The notes under the pieces are model-generated. The model made no database searches, was not told the origin of the DNA, and worked only from the letters and a program-made list of their open reading frames with translations. Positions 9,426-17,404 of a stretch of 62,929 bases of DNA are shown here, piece by piece (the stretch's first letter is position 1; each line of letters begins with the position of its first letter). Both the position numbers and the translations under genes were made by a program. This stretch comes from CAZTQN01 sp964615765 (GTDB lineage Bacteria; Planctomycetota; Phycisphaerae; Phycisphaerales; UBA1924), in NCBI GenBank assembly GCA_964615765.1, contig CAZTQN010000025.1:1-62929 (forward strand), read 5' to 3'.

Positions 9426-10154
9426 ATGCGCGGCCTCACCACCACGTTGGTCATTCTCGGCGTCGCCGCCGTCGGCGCCGGCGTCGGGCAATGGCACCTC
9501 GTCCGCATCGACGTCGATCAGCGCGTCGATCGCACGCGCGCCGCCGTCGATCGCGTCCGACAGGAACTCACCGTCCGCTCCGCGACCAAGACCGCCGAGA
9601 TGAGCGCCCGCGGCTTCCCCAACACCGTCGACCCCGACTGGTTCACCGACACCGACCCCGTCAACGCGCTGCTCAGCGATCATCACCCCTGGCTCGAGAT
9701 CGCCGGACCCGAAGAAGCCGACCTCGAACACCCCGTCGCGCGCATCGCCATCAACGAATCCGACGCGGGCCTGTGGTACAACCCATACCGCGGCGTCGTC
9801 CGCGCCCGCGTGCCCGTCACCGTCAGCGATGACCAGGCCCTCGACCTCTACAACCGCATCAACAGCGTCACCCTGCCCGACATCTTCTGGGCCGAGCCCC
9901 CGCCCCGACTCTCCACGCTCGCCGACGCCTCCACCTCCGACGACGCACCCGCGACGTCCGACAACTCCGGCGCATCCGACAGTTCGAGCGCAACCGACAA
10001 GGCGTCGACATCGGACGGTTCTCCACCGCCCGCCGCCAAGCCGACGCGCCGTCGCGCCGGCAAGCAAGGTCCGCTCATCGTCGTGCACCGCGGCCAGCCT
10101 CAGCCGCCCGCCACGCCGCAGACGACCGACGCCACGCCGACGCGCGAGCCCTGA
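9426..10154 (+). CDS. Membrane-anchored protein of unknown function
   Basis: Not recognised. The 242-residue product starts with one hydrophobic helix (TTTLVILGVAAVGAGVG), giving an N-terminal membrane anchor with the rest outside. A compact domain follows (residues about 25-160), with aromatic-rich segments such as DPDWFTDTDPVNALLSDHHP and LWYNPYRGVVRARVP. From about residue 160 to 200 it is a Ser/Asp/Thr-rich linker (DASTSDDAPATSDNSGAS), and the tail is basic and proline-rich. It stands alone, between the M16 homologue and a long non-coding region. Confidence 0.75.
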   Translation: MRGLTTTLVILGVAAVGAGVGQWHLVRIDVDQRVDRTRAAVDRVRQELTVRSATKTAEMSARGFPNTVDPDWFTDTDPVNALLSDHHPWLEIAGPEEADLEHPVARIAINESDAGLWYNPYRGVVRARVPVTVSDDQALDLYNRINSVTLPDIFWAEPPPRLSTLADASTSDDAPATSDNSGASDSSSATDKASTSDGSPPPAAKPTRRRAGKQGPLIVVHRGQPQPPATPQTTDATPTREP

Positions 10155-10827
10155 CACCGTTCACCTCATCGCGGATCAGGCGCGCCACCACGCCGCGCTC
10201 ACGCTCTCTCCACGCTCGATCGCTCGCGCCGATGCCGCTCGCATCGCGCCGCGTCTCGCCCGCTCTTCGTCGTGATCGCGCCAAAAACTCGCTCGAACAC
10301 GCCCGAACACGCCCGAACACCCTCACAGCGTGCTCAGAAGCGATGCGTCATCGCCTTCTCGCCGCGATCATGCCGCGATCGCGCGACGATCGTGCGCGAT
10401 CACGTGACGATGTCGCCACGACGCCGCCGGTCGCACCAACCCACGCTCTCGCGCGATCGTGAGCCCATCTCGCATCGATCCGCCGCGATCTTCGCCACAT
10501 CGTCAGCCGCCATCTCGCCCCGTTCGCGTCGTTGATCAATGCCCGCTCGACGCGCGATCACACCGCGCCGCGCGCGTCGTCATCGCGCCAGCGATCGCAC
10601 TCGCGCTCGCGCCATCCATCGCGCCGCGGCTCATCAACGTCTCATCAACCGCGCTCATCGCGCTCGCACCAAGCACGCGATGACTGCTCGCAGCGCGCTC
10701 ATCCACACGCTCACACACAGCCGCGCGGCGTGCTCGCGCCGCGCGCTCGCACGCGCGCCGTCACACACGAGCACGCTCGCCGGCGCGCGATCAACCCCGC
10801 GCATTGTGGATTGTCTGCGCGATCGAC
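10155..10827. other. GATC-dense non-coding region
   Basis: No credible gene in about 670 bp. The composition differs from its surroundings: alternating CG/GC runs and about 15 GATC sites by eye, roughly five to six times what I expect from base composition. It also holds a tandem repeat of CGAACACGCC near 10296-10320 and a TGTGGATTG at 10806-10814 that resembles a DnaA box (7 of 9). Possible roles are a DNA-protein binding region, a degraded origin-like element or a long regulatory region for the following gene. Confidence 0.55.
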
Positions 10828-10857
10828 TTGCACGCGCGCTCATCGCGCGTGTATGTT
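10828..10857 (+). promoter_or_regulatory. Promoter with palindromic operator in the spacer
   Basis: TTGCAC (10828-10833) and TATGTT (10852-10857) are 18 bp apart. A perfect 8-bp inverted repeat, CACGCGCG-CTCAT-CGCGCGTG (10831-10851), fills the spacer and overlaps the -35 box, the position of a repressor site. Transcription would start near 10864, giving a leader of about 124 nt before the lysine-rich gene. Confidence 0.45.
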
Positions 10858-10987
10858 GAAGGCTTGTTGCTCAAGTGTGCGTCGGACCTCGTCCGATACA
10901 CCGGTTGAATCGGCAGCGGCAACCGATCACCAGCGCTCCATCACGCCGCACGAAGCTGACTCGCACCGCGAGTCGAGGAGATCGAAC

Positions 10988-11053
10988 ATGGCGAAGAAGA
11001 CCGCGAAGAAGGCCAAGAAGAAGACGGCCAAAAAGAAGACCTCGAAGAAGTGA
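10988..11053 (+). CDS. Tiny lysine-rich basic protein (21 residues)
   Basis: An ORF of 21 codons made almost only of Lys, Ala and Thr, with AKK and TAKK units (MAKKTAKKAK...KKTSKK). It has a strong ribosome-binding site, GAGGAG, ending 7 nt before the ATG, a good promoter upstream and a strong terminator downstream, so the transcription unit looks genuine despite its size. The composition matches the C-terminal tails of bacterial histone H1-like and HU-like proteins, which bind DNA by charge. A role as a nucleoid or RNA-binding peptide is inferred. Compare the Arg/Thr-rich repeat protein at 52116. Confidence 0.65.
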   Translation: MAKKTAKKAKKKTAKKKTSKK

Positions 11054-11203
11054 GCCGAATGCCGCGTCCGCGCGGCTGAAGCTCAACACCCCTTTTCACC
11101 CTTCACTGTTCCCTTCGGTTCGACTGGTTGGAGAGAGATACGCTGCCAAGCGGCGGCACACGTGCAGGGCGGCGTAGCCCGCACAACCATCTGGAGCGCA
11201 CTT

Positions 11204-11241
11204 CGCGAGGCCCGCTTCACGGCGGGCCTCGCGGCGTTTTT
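11204..11241 (+). terminator. Intrinsic terminator of the lysine-rich gene
   Basis: A perfect 12-bp stem, CGCGAGGCCCGC (11204-11215) with GCGGGCCTCGCG (11222-11233), has a 6-nt loop and is followed by T5 at 11237-11241. The rest of the 359-bp gap (11054-11412) is C-rich and shows no gene. Confidence 0.85.
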
Positions 11242-11412
11242 GCCCCGCCGCCGCCCCTTCGCCCCGCTCCTTCCCAGCCTCATCTCCCCCCTTCTCCGCC
11301 CTCAACCCGCCCTCAACCCGCCCCAATCGCGCCCTTCACCCCGCTCTCCGCCGTCCATCGCCCTCTCCAGCCCCTCCACTTGCTTCCCCGCCCCACCGGG
11401 CGACAATCGTCC

Positions 11413-12147
11413 ATGCCAGCCCGACCGCGCTCGCCCGCCGAGATCGCCGAATCCGCCCTCACCGCGGCTCGATCCCTCCGGCGCTATCACGAGGGCGTCC
11501 TCGCGCTCGCCGAACGCTCCGCACCCGTCCGCTTCATCATCGACGGCGCCGCGCCCGGCGTCGAACTCGTCCTTCCCGTCGAAACCGGCTTCGCCGCCGC
11601 CGAAGAACTCCTGCTCATCGCGCCCGACGAACCCACCTGGGTCTGGCAAGCCAGCCTCACGCCCACGCCCATCGCACGCCCCGAGATCGAAGACGCCGTC
11701 GACCGCTGGGCCGCGTACCACGGCAAGTGCCCGCCCCGATCCGTCTGGATCCGCGCCACACTCACCGGCCTCAAGGCCCAAGGCCTCCTCGGCGAGCATC
11801 CCGTCTGGCGCGAGGGCGAAGTCTCCACCACCAACCTCGTCCGCCCCGCCGAGGGCCGCGCCCTCAAGCGCCTCAACGCCGACCGCCCCCTCCTCGCCCG
11901 CGCCTGCAAGAACCACGGCCCGGCCGACGTCACCGACCCGCTCGCCGTCGGCGTCGACCCCTTCGGCATCGACGTCCGCGTCCGCTTCGGCATTCTCCGC
12001 CTCGAGTTCCCCGAGCACGTGGTCATCAAAGACCCCGAACAACTCGAACGCGCCGTCGAGTTCACCCTCGGCACCCGCCCCTGGAGCCAAACCGCCGACG
12101 CCCCGGCGCCCCCGTCCACCCCGCCATCACCACCCGCACAACCCTGA
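11413..12147 (+). CDS. Conserved-looking cytoplasmic protein, function unknown
   Basis: Not recognised with confidence. 244 residues, no signal peptide or membrane helix; acidic and Ala-rich, with a Pro/Ala tail. The middle (FIIDGAAPGVELVLPVET, LLLIAPDEPTWVWQAS, RSVWIRATLTGLK) looks like the beta strands of a PNPOx/flavin-binding split barrel of the kind seen in DUF2470-like or haem-utilisation proteins, but I cannot name a diagnostic motif. The ATG at 11413 was chosen because upstream codons in this frame form low-complexity proline-rich sequence. It is followed after 20 bp by the amidohydrolase, probably as one operon. Confidence 0.7.
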   Translation: MPARPRSPAEIAESALTAARSLRRYHEGVLALAERSAPVRFIIDGAAPGVELVLPVETGFAAAEELLLIAPDEPTWVWQASLTPTPIARPEIEDAVDRWAAYHGKCPPRSVWIRATLTGLKAQGLLGEHPVWREGEVSTTNLVRPAEGRALKRLNADRPLLARACKNHGPADVTDPLAVGVDPFGIDVRVRFGILRLEFPEHVVIKDPEQLERAVEFTLGTRPWSQTADAPAPPSTPPSPPAQP

Positions 12148-12167
12148 CCCCACTCCTTTATTCCAGC

Positions 12168-13442
12168 ATGCGCGAAGCCCACGCCCACATCCCCAGCCAC
12201 GGGCACGCGCTCATCACGCCGCGCCTCGATGACTGCGCCAGCCTGGCCGAGTGCCTCGAACGCGTCCGCACCGCCGCCGCCGGCCGCGCTCCAGACGACT
12301 GGGTTCGCCTCACCAACGCCCGCCCGGAAGCCTGGCCCGAGCAGCGCTGGCCCACCGCCGACGAGCTCCACATCGCCGCCGATCACCGCCCGTGCGCGCT
12401 GATGTCCTTCGACCATCACAGCCTCGCCGCCAACCACGCCGCGATCGCCCGCGCCCGCATCACGCCCGACCGCATCTTCTCCATTCCCGGCGCCGTCGTC
12501 ACCGACCCATCCACCAACCGCCCGACGGGCCTCTTGCTCGAAGACGCCGCCTACGCCGTGTGGACCGCGCGCCCGGAGCCGACGCTCGACGAGCACCGCG
12601 CCGCCGTCCGCCGCGCGCTGGACGACTTCGCCCGCCTCGGCTTCGACGAAGTCCACGACCTGCTGACCCCCGACTGGCTCCCCGCCGTCCTCGCCGACCT
12701 CGACCGCGCGGGCCAACTTCCCGTCGCCGTCCACCTCTACCCCCCCATCGATCGCCTCGCTCACCACGCCGAGCACACCCGCCCCGCACTCCGCGCCGCG
12801 CCGCGCGTCCGACTCGTCGGCGGCAAACTCTTCGCCGACGGCACGCTGAACTCCCGCACCGCCTTCCTTCTTCATCCCTACCGCCATCCCGCCGCGGGCA
12901 TTCCCCCCGTCGGCCAGGCCCTCGTCTCGCCCGCGCGCGTGCAGGAATGCGTCCGCCTCACCGAATCCCTCGGCCTGCACCTCGCCGTGCACGCCATCGG
13001 CGACGGCGCCGTCCGCCTCGTGCTCGACGCGATCGAAGCCGCCTCCACGAATCCCGCCGCCCGCCACCGCATCGAACACTGCGAACTCATCGACCCCGCC
13101 GACGTCCCGCGCTTCGCGCGCCTGGGCGTGGTCTGCTCCGTGCAGCCCTGCCACCTGCTGACCGACATCGAAGTCCTCACCCGCCAACTCCCGCACCGGC
13201 TCGATCACGTCCTCCCGCTCCGCGCGCTGATCGACTCCGGCTGCACGCCGCTGGGCCCATCGCGCGACGGTCTGCTCTGGTTCGGCTCCGACGCGCCCAT
13301 CGTCCGCCCCGACCCCGACGACTCCCTCTTCGCCGCCATCCACCGCCGCCGCCCGAGTCAGCCCCCCAGCGCCGCCCTCGCCCCGCACAGCGCCATCACC
13401 CCGGCCGAGGCCCGCGCCTGTTTCGGCGTCGCCCCCCAATAA
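12168..13442 (+). CDS. Amidohydrolase family protein (YtcJ-like)
   Basis: A metal-dependent hydrolase of 424 residues in the amidohydrolase 3/YtcJ group. It shows the HxH metal motif at the very N-terminus (EAHAHI, H5 and H7), the group signature GGKLFADGTLNSRTAFL, then LHLAVHAIGDGAVR, RIEHCELI and FGSDAPI, which supply the remaining His and Asp metal ligands. Most relatives carry about 60 extra N-terminal residues forming a small beta domain before the HxH; here that domain is missing, so this is a short form. The substrate is probably an N-acyl or amide compound, not determinable from sequence. It lies 20 bp after the preceding gene and 18 bp before the dehydrogenase, suggesting one transcript. 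Confidence 0.88.
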   Translation: MREAHAHIPSHGHALITPRLDDCASLAECLERVRTAAAGRAPDDWVRLTNARPEAWPEQRWPTADELHIAADHRPCALMSFDHHSLAANHAAIARARITPDRIFSIPGAVVTDPSTNRPTGLLLEDAAYAVWTARPEPTLDEHRAAVRRALDDFARLGFDEVHDLLTPDWLPAVLADLDRAGQLPVAVHLYPPIDRLAHHAEHTRPALRAAPRVRLVGGKLFADGTLNSRTAFLLHPYRHPAAGIPPVGQALVSPARVQECVRLTESLGLHLAVHAIGDGAVRLVLDAIEAASTNPAARHRIEHCELIDPADVPRFARLGVVCSVQPCHLLTDIEVLTRQLPHRLDHVLPLRALIDSGCTPLGPSRDGLLWFGSDAPIVRPDPDDSLFAAIHRRRPSQPPSAALAPHSAITPAEARACFGVAPQ

Positions 13443-13460
13443 CCACACCGCTCGACCACC

Positions 13461-14429
13461 ATGACCACCTCGCCCCGCGTCGCCATCACTCGCGCCCTTC
13501 CCGGCGAGACAGCGCTCCCAGGCGCCGCCGTCGACATCGCCCGCGAGCACCCGCGCATGTCGCGCGACGAACTGCTCGCCTTCGTCAAGGGCGCCAGCGT
13601 CGTCGTCTCGATGTTCCACGACCGCGTCGACGACGCCTTCTTGGGCGCCGCCGGGCCCGGCCTCAAGGGCGTGTGCACCTACGCCGTCGGCTTCAACAAC
13701 ATCGACCTCGACGCCTGCCGCCGCCGCTCCGTCATCGTCACCAACACGCCCGACGCCGTGACCGAAGGCACCGCCAACATCGCCTTCGCGCTGCTCCTCG
13801 CCGCCGCCCGCCGCCTCGTCCCGGCCGACCGCTTCTGCCGCGACAACCGCTTCGTCGCGCACGGCCCGCCCTCCGCCCTCGACTGGTGCGGCGTGCACCT
13901 CACCGGGCGCACCATGCTCATCGTCGGCGCGGGCCGCATCGGGCGCGCCGTCGCCCTCCGCGCCCACGCCTTCGGCATGAGCATCGAGTACACCGCCCGC
14001 TCGCGCCACCTCGACTTCGAACAGGCCCCGCTCGCCGCCCGCCACGTCGACCTCGACGACGCCCTCCCGCGCGCCGACGTGGTCAGCATCCATACCCCGC
14101 TCACGCCGGAAACGCACCACCTGCTCAGCGCCCGCCGCATCGCGCTGCTGAAGCCCGACGCCATCGTCATCAACACCAGCCGCGGCCCGACCATCGACGA
14201 AGCCGCTCTCGCCGACGCGCTCGCCAGAAAAGCCATCTTCGCCGCCGGCCTCGACGTCTTCGAGCACGAACCCGAGATCCACCCCACGCTCCGCACGCTC
14301 GACAACGTCGTCATGACCCCGCACATCGGCAGCGCCGAAACCTACTGGCGCGAGCAGATGACCCGCATCGTCCTCGACAACGCCGCCGCGATCCTCGCCG
14401 GCCGCCAGCCGCCCAACCGGATCGCGTAG
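13461..14429 (+). CDS. D-isomer-specific 2-hydroxyacid dehydrogenase
   Basis: 322 residues, the normal length for NAD(P)H-dependent glyoxylate/hydroxypyruvate reductases. The Rossmann motif GAGRIG is at residues 156-161. The catalytic triad is complete: R241 in NTSRGP, E270 in DVFEHEP and H288 in MTPHIGSA. It interconverts 2-oxo acids and D-2-hydroxy acids in the cytosol; the exact substrate (glyoxylate, hydroxypyruvate or other) is not set by the sequence. It closes a three-gene same-strand run. Confidence 0.93.
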   Translation: MTTSPRVAITRALPGETALPGAAVDIAREHPRMSRDELLAFVKGASVVVSMFHDRVDDAFLGAAGPGLKGVCTYAVGFNNIDLDACRRRSVIVTNTPDAVTEGTANIAFALLLAAARRLVPADRFCRDNRFVAHGPPSALDWCGVHLTGRTMLIVGAGRIGRAVALRAHAFGMSIEYTARSRHLDFEQAPLAARHVDLDDALPRADVVSIHTPLTPETHHLLSARRIALLKPDAIVINTSRGPTIDEAALADALARKAIFAAGLDVFEHEPEIHPTLRTLDNVVMTPHIGSAETYWREQMTRIVLDNAAAILAGRQPPNRIA

Positions 14430-14716
14430 CGGAGCCGGGAGAGAGACCGTCCACAGAGTCCTCAGAGGGCGCACAGAGACTCAGAGACCAGATCGGGTTG
14501 AGCCAATCACCCCGCACCACCACCCCCTCCCAGAGGGAGGGGGCCGGGGGGTGGGTGGGGGGGCGATCGATCCACCCCCCGCGCCCGCCACGCGCGGACT
14601 GACTTCCCTCACCTCTGACCTCTCGCCCCTACCCCCTGCTCCCGCAAGGGTGTTCGATCAACCCCACGCGCCCTGACTCCCCTGTCCCCTGACCTCTCAC
14701 CTCTCTCCCCTGCCCC
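14430..14716. repeat. Repeat-filled intergenic region (CACAGAG and CCCCTGACCTCT types)
   Basis: Convergent genes flank 287 bp without a gene. At 14448-14490 are irregular CACAGAG / TCAGAG repeats, and at 14526-14570 a G-rich/C-rich pair (CCCTCCCAGAGGGAGGG) that can form a hairpin. At 14601-14641 and 14671-14716 are two copies of the pyrimidine-rich CCCCTGACCTCT family also seen at 7751 and 18903. Confidence 0.65.
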
Positions 14717-15514
14717 TCAACGATCCCGTCCCCGCACACCCTCCGCCGTGTCGTGGTGCCGCTTCACCGAATCCGGCCTGAGCCGGTTCTGCGCACCAGG
14801 GCGCACGTCTCGATCCGCCAGCCCAACCGCCGCACCGTCAACAAACAACACCGGCCGAGGATCGCTCGCGCGCACCGTCCGACCCAGGTACGCCATGTCC
14901 GCGTCGAACATCAGCGTCTTGCCCGACGGATGGGCCACGCCGTCGCTCCGCTGGGCCGCGAATCGCGCCTCGCCCGCGCTCATCCACGTCTCGGGCGTCG
15001 CGATGAACGCGTTGCTGTACCGGTACGAAGGATCGATCGCCGTCGACGACGCGTCCGCCGCGCTCCCGCGCGCCAGCCACGCCCGCCCCGGCTCGCGCTC
15101 CAGACCCGGGCTGATCCACGTCGCGTAGTACTCGCGCCACGGCGCCACCCCGTGCATCAAGCACGGCCAGTACCGCTCAATATCCCACTCCGGCGCGATC
15201 CCCACCATTAACGCCGGCGTCTGCTCCTCCGGCACAAACCGCAGCGGCTGCCCCGCCGCCATGAACGGATACGCCCCGTACCGGTCGTGATACACCTGCA
15301 TCGTTACGCCCAGCCCGTGAAGGTTCGCGAGCGACTTGGCCTGCCCCGCCCGCGACCGCACCGCCGCCAGCGCCGGCAGCGTGATCCCCACCAACAGCGC
15401 GATCACCCCGATCACCACCAGCACCTCGACGAGCGACACCCCGCGCGCACACACCGCGCCGCCCACCCGCCGCGCCGACCCCGCTCCCCGCGATGACGCC
15501 GAAACCATCCGCAT
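14717..15514 (-). CDS. Type II secretion/type IV pilus pseudopilin-like protein
   Basis: 265 residues with a class III (prepilin) signal: basic N-terminus, then RG|VSLVEVLVVIGVIALLVG with Glu at +5 of the mature protein, followed by a long hydrophobic helix and TLPALAAVRSRAGQAKSLANL. The start at 15514 has TGGAG five nt upstream; a GTG at 15541 is in frame but poorly placed. The C-terminal domain contains WISPGLEREP, GKTLMFDADMAYLG and a FVDGAAVGLADRD element resembling the planctomycete DUF1559/H-X9-DG pseudopilins, though shorter. It is processed by a prepilin peptidase that is not in the window. It is the last gene of a four-gene operon with the MauE-like protein. Confidence 0.88.
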   Translation of the reverse strand: MRMVSASSRGAGSARRVGGAVCARGVSLVEVLVVIGVIALLVGITLPALAAVRSRAGQAKSLANLHGLGVTMQVYHDRYGAYPFMAAGQPLRFVPEEQTPALMVGIAPEWDIERYWPCLMHGVAPWREYYATWISPGLEREPGRAWLARGSAADASSTAIDPSYRYSNAFIATPETWMSAGEARFAAQRSDGVAHPSGKTLMFDADMAYLGRTVRASDPRPVLFVDGAAVGLADRDVRPGAQNRLRPDSVKRHHDTAEGVRGRDR

Positions 15515-15547
15515 GCCGTCTCCACGCGCTCCCGCTTCCACAACGCC

Positions 15548-16330
15548 TCACATCGGATGCGGCAGCAGTTCCACCTTCCCGGGCCCGAAGTACACCGTCA
15601 CATCCCACGGCAGCCATCGCCCCCCGCCGCCTTCCCCGCCGCCCTCCTGCCACCAGAATCCGAAACCGACGCGCGCCTCACGCCGCGGATCTTCCATCAT
15701 TCGCACCCGCGCCGGCACCAGAACCTGCACGATCGTCGCCCGCTCCGCCTCCGGGTCCGTCGGCTTGGGCACCTTGGGCCGCATCACCGCCGGCGCCCGC
15801 GCCCCCGCCCCCTCCATCTCCGCCTCCCGACGCACGCCGCGCTCGTACAGCACGCGCACCCGTGCCTCGCCCCACGCATACTCCGCGTCCGCCAGCATCG
15901 CGGCCCCGCGTTCGAACTCCGCCTGAGAGAACGGCGCATCCGCCTCCCACGACTTCCCGGCCACCTCCACGCCCAGCCCCCGCGCCCGCGCGTGCCACAC
16001 CTCGAACGACGGGTCCAGCGTGAAGCCCACCTGCTCGCGCACGCGCTCCCCGAGTTCCTGCGCCTGCGGCAGCGTCATCACACCGCCCCTGGCCAGTTCG
16101 TCCAGCCCCGCCTGAACCCGCGGCTGGATCGCCTCCACACCCGCCCGCGCCCGCCCCGCACGCCCCGCCCGAGCCGCGCCGTCCGACGCGCTCACGCCGC
16201 CGGTCGCCGGGCCGCCGACTGCGAGCCCGCCCCCCGGCGGCCCCGCCTGCGAAAGCCGCCACAGCGCCACGCCCCCCGCGCCGACGGCGAGCGCCGCGAT
16301 CACCACGCCCATCACCAAAGCCCGCGCCAT
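15548..16330 (-). CDS. Membrane-anchored protein of unknown function in pseudopilin operon
   Basis: Not recognised. 260 residues: an N-terminal transmembrane helix (VMGVVIAALAVGAGGVALW), an Ala/Gly/Arg-rich spacer, then an exported domain with a helical region (ARAGVEAIQPRVQAGLDEL...) and an acidic-aromatic end with GFGFWWQ and WLPWDVTVYFGPGKVELLPHP. The ATG at 16330 is preceded by GAGGAG at good spacing; a longer frame to 16381 would overlap the upstream gene. It lies 13 bp after the small Cys-rich gene and 33 bp before the pseudopilin, so it probably works with them at the envelope. Confidence 0.72.
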   Translation of the reverse strand: MARALVMGVVIAALAVGAGGVALWRLSQAGPPGGGLAVGGPATGGVSASDGAARAGRAGRARAGVEAIQPRVQAGLDELARGGVMTLPQAQELGERVREQVGFTLDPSFEVWHARARGLGVEVAGKSWEADAPFSQAEFERGAAMLADAEYAWGEARVRVLYERGVRREAEMEGAGARAPAVMRPKVPKPTDPEAERATIVQVLVPARVRMMEDPRREARVGFGFWWQEGGGEGGGGRWLPWDVTVYFGPGKVELLPHPM

Positions 16331-16343
16331 CACCGTCCACTCC

Positions 16344-16619
16344 TCATCGCGGCGTTTCGCAAGACATCGTCGGCACGCCATTGCTCCACGTGCACCGCGC
16401 GATCTCGCCCGAGTTGCACGTGATCGAATACACCTCGCCGTTGGCGGTGATCGAGCACGTCGCCCCGTTGTGCACGATCGTCACCCCCGCCGCCACCACC
16501 GTCGCCGCACACCCAACGATCGCGCCCGCGAGCGCCGCCACGCGCACGCTCATCCACCCGCTCCACACCCCCCGACCCGCCCGCTCATGCTGCCCAAGCC
16601 CGGTTCGTTCGATCCGCAT
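16344..16619 (-). CDS. Small membrane protein with Cys-rich exported tail
   Basis: 91 residues; not a family I recognise. One transmembrane helix (VAALAGAIVGCAATVVAAGV) is followed by about 42 residues with four cysteines spaced as pairs: ATCSITANGEVYSITC, then ARCTWSNGVPTMSC. Two beta hairpins held by disulphides are likely. The ATG at 16619 follows a TGGAGG site; a second ATG 22 codons later would also give an anchored protein. It sits between the MauE-like gene and the membrane-anchored unknown, a context that suggests it is a thiol-disulphide partner or substrate. Confidence 0.7.
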   Translation of the reverse strand: MRIERTGLGQHERAGRGVWSGWMSVRVAALAGAIVGCAATVVAAGVTIVHNGATCSITANGEVYSITCNSGEIARCTWSNGVPTMSCETPR

Positions 16620-16642
16620 GACAACCCTCCACGAGAGTGCGA

Positions 16643-17167
16643 TCACCCGCCCACCGCCGCTTGCCGAACCCCGACCCCATCCGCCGCGCCCCGCTCGCTC
16701 GCCACCGTCAGCATCCACGGCCCGACCGCCGCCCCCAGCAGCACCGCCCGCACCACGCTCAGCCACCGATCATCCACGCCCGGCAGCCGCAGGCTCACGC
16801 CGCACCCACACCCCACCGGCGCCCCGATCACGATCAGCCCGAGCCCGTACACCGCGAACACGCCCATCATCCCCGCCGCCACCCACCGCACCCGCCGCGC
16901 CCCGGGCCGCGCACACAACAACCCGCCCACGACCATCTCCACAACAATCAGCGCCACCACGCCGCCCGTCACCGCGCCGCGTGCGATCCCGCCGCTCATC
17001 ACCTCGGCCCCGAAGACCGCCGCCGCCGCGCCAGCGATCGAGTCGTACGTGCCCGTCGGCGTCCACGCCTTGGCGATCGCGGACACCACCAGCGCCACGC
17101 CGACCGCCACCGCGCTGACCGTCGCGACCACGCCAATCCCGCGCTGCCCCGCTCGTTCCGCCGTCAT
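16643..17167 (-). CDS. MauE/DoxX-like integral membrane protein
   Basis: 174 residues with four predicted membrane helices (GVVATVSAVAVGVALVVSAI; VVALIVVEMVVGGLL; VAAGMMGVFAVYGLGLIVI; VVRAVLLGAAVGPWML). The motif GAPVGCGCGVSLRLPG matches the cysteine loop of the MauE family, whose founding member is needed for methylamine dehydrogenase maturation together with the thioredoxin-like MauD. No methylamine genes are present, so the protein is more likely a general thiol-redox or electron-transfer membrane component. It is the first gene of the four-gene pseudopilin operon. Confidence 0.75.
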   Translation of the reverse strand: MTAERAGQRGIGVVATVSAVAVGVALVVSAIAKAWTPTGTYDSIAGAAAAVFGAEVMSGGIARGAVTGGVVALIVVEMVVGGLLCARPGARRVRWVAAGMMGVFAVYGLGLIVIGAPVGCGCGVSLRLPGVDDRWLSVVRAVLLGAAVGPWMLTVASERGAADGVGVRQAAVGG

Positions 17168-17320
17168 CGCGCCATCGCCCCGCGACTGTTCACCGTTCTG
17201 CCCGACCTCGCACCCCGCCGGAGCACGCTCCCTCGGGTGATCGCTGCTCGCTCCAGCGTCTCACACACACGCGGGAAAAGCAACCCCCTTGTCACGGATA
17301 CCCCGCACCCGCCGGCCGGT

Positions 17321-17338
17321 TGACACATTCCTGTGACA
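17321..17338. promoter_or_regulatory. Palindromic site upstream of the MauE operon
   Basis: TGACACA-TTCC-TGTGACA is an imperfect 7-4-7 palindrome, about 155 bp upstream of the MauE-like gene. Its TGTGA half-sites recall CRP/FNR-family operators, but the spacing is not the classical one. Suggestive only. Confidence 0.25.
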
Positions 17339-17404
17339 CTCCGCCCCTCGTCGGCCCTCCCCCTATCCAGGCCCGTATCTGACCCTGCCCGCCAACCGCG
17401 CCGG

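Noticed and set aside
10155..10870. Chromosome replication origin
   Set aside because: Only one weak DnaA-box-like site, no dnaA, dnaN or gidA neighbours and no AT-rich unwinding element. The GATC density alone does not justify an origin call.
11487..14474. Minus-strand open frame of 995 codons
   Set aside because: It lies opposite three well-supported genes (unknown protein, amidohydrolase, dehydrogenase). High-GC coding DNA leaves long open antisense frames; the translation is Gly/Ala/Asp/Val-rich with no domain.
16643..17167. Methylamine utilisation (mau) cluster
   Set aside because: Only a MauE-like gene is present; no MauA, MauB or MauD and no cytochrome or TTQ-maturation genes.
17318..17345. 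TTGACA-type promoter on the plus strand
   Set aside because: No rightward gene follows for several kilobases and no -10 box lies at 16-18 bp.
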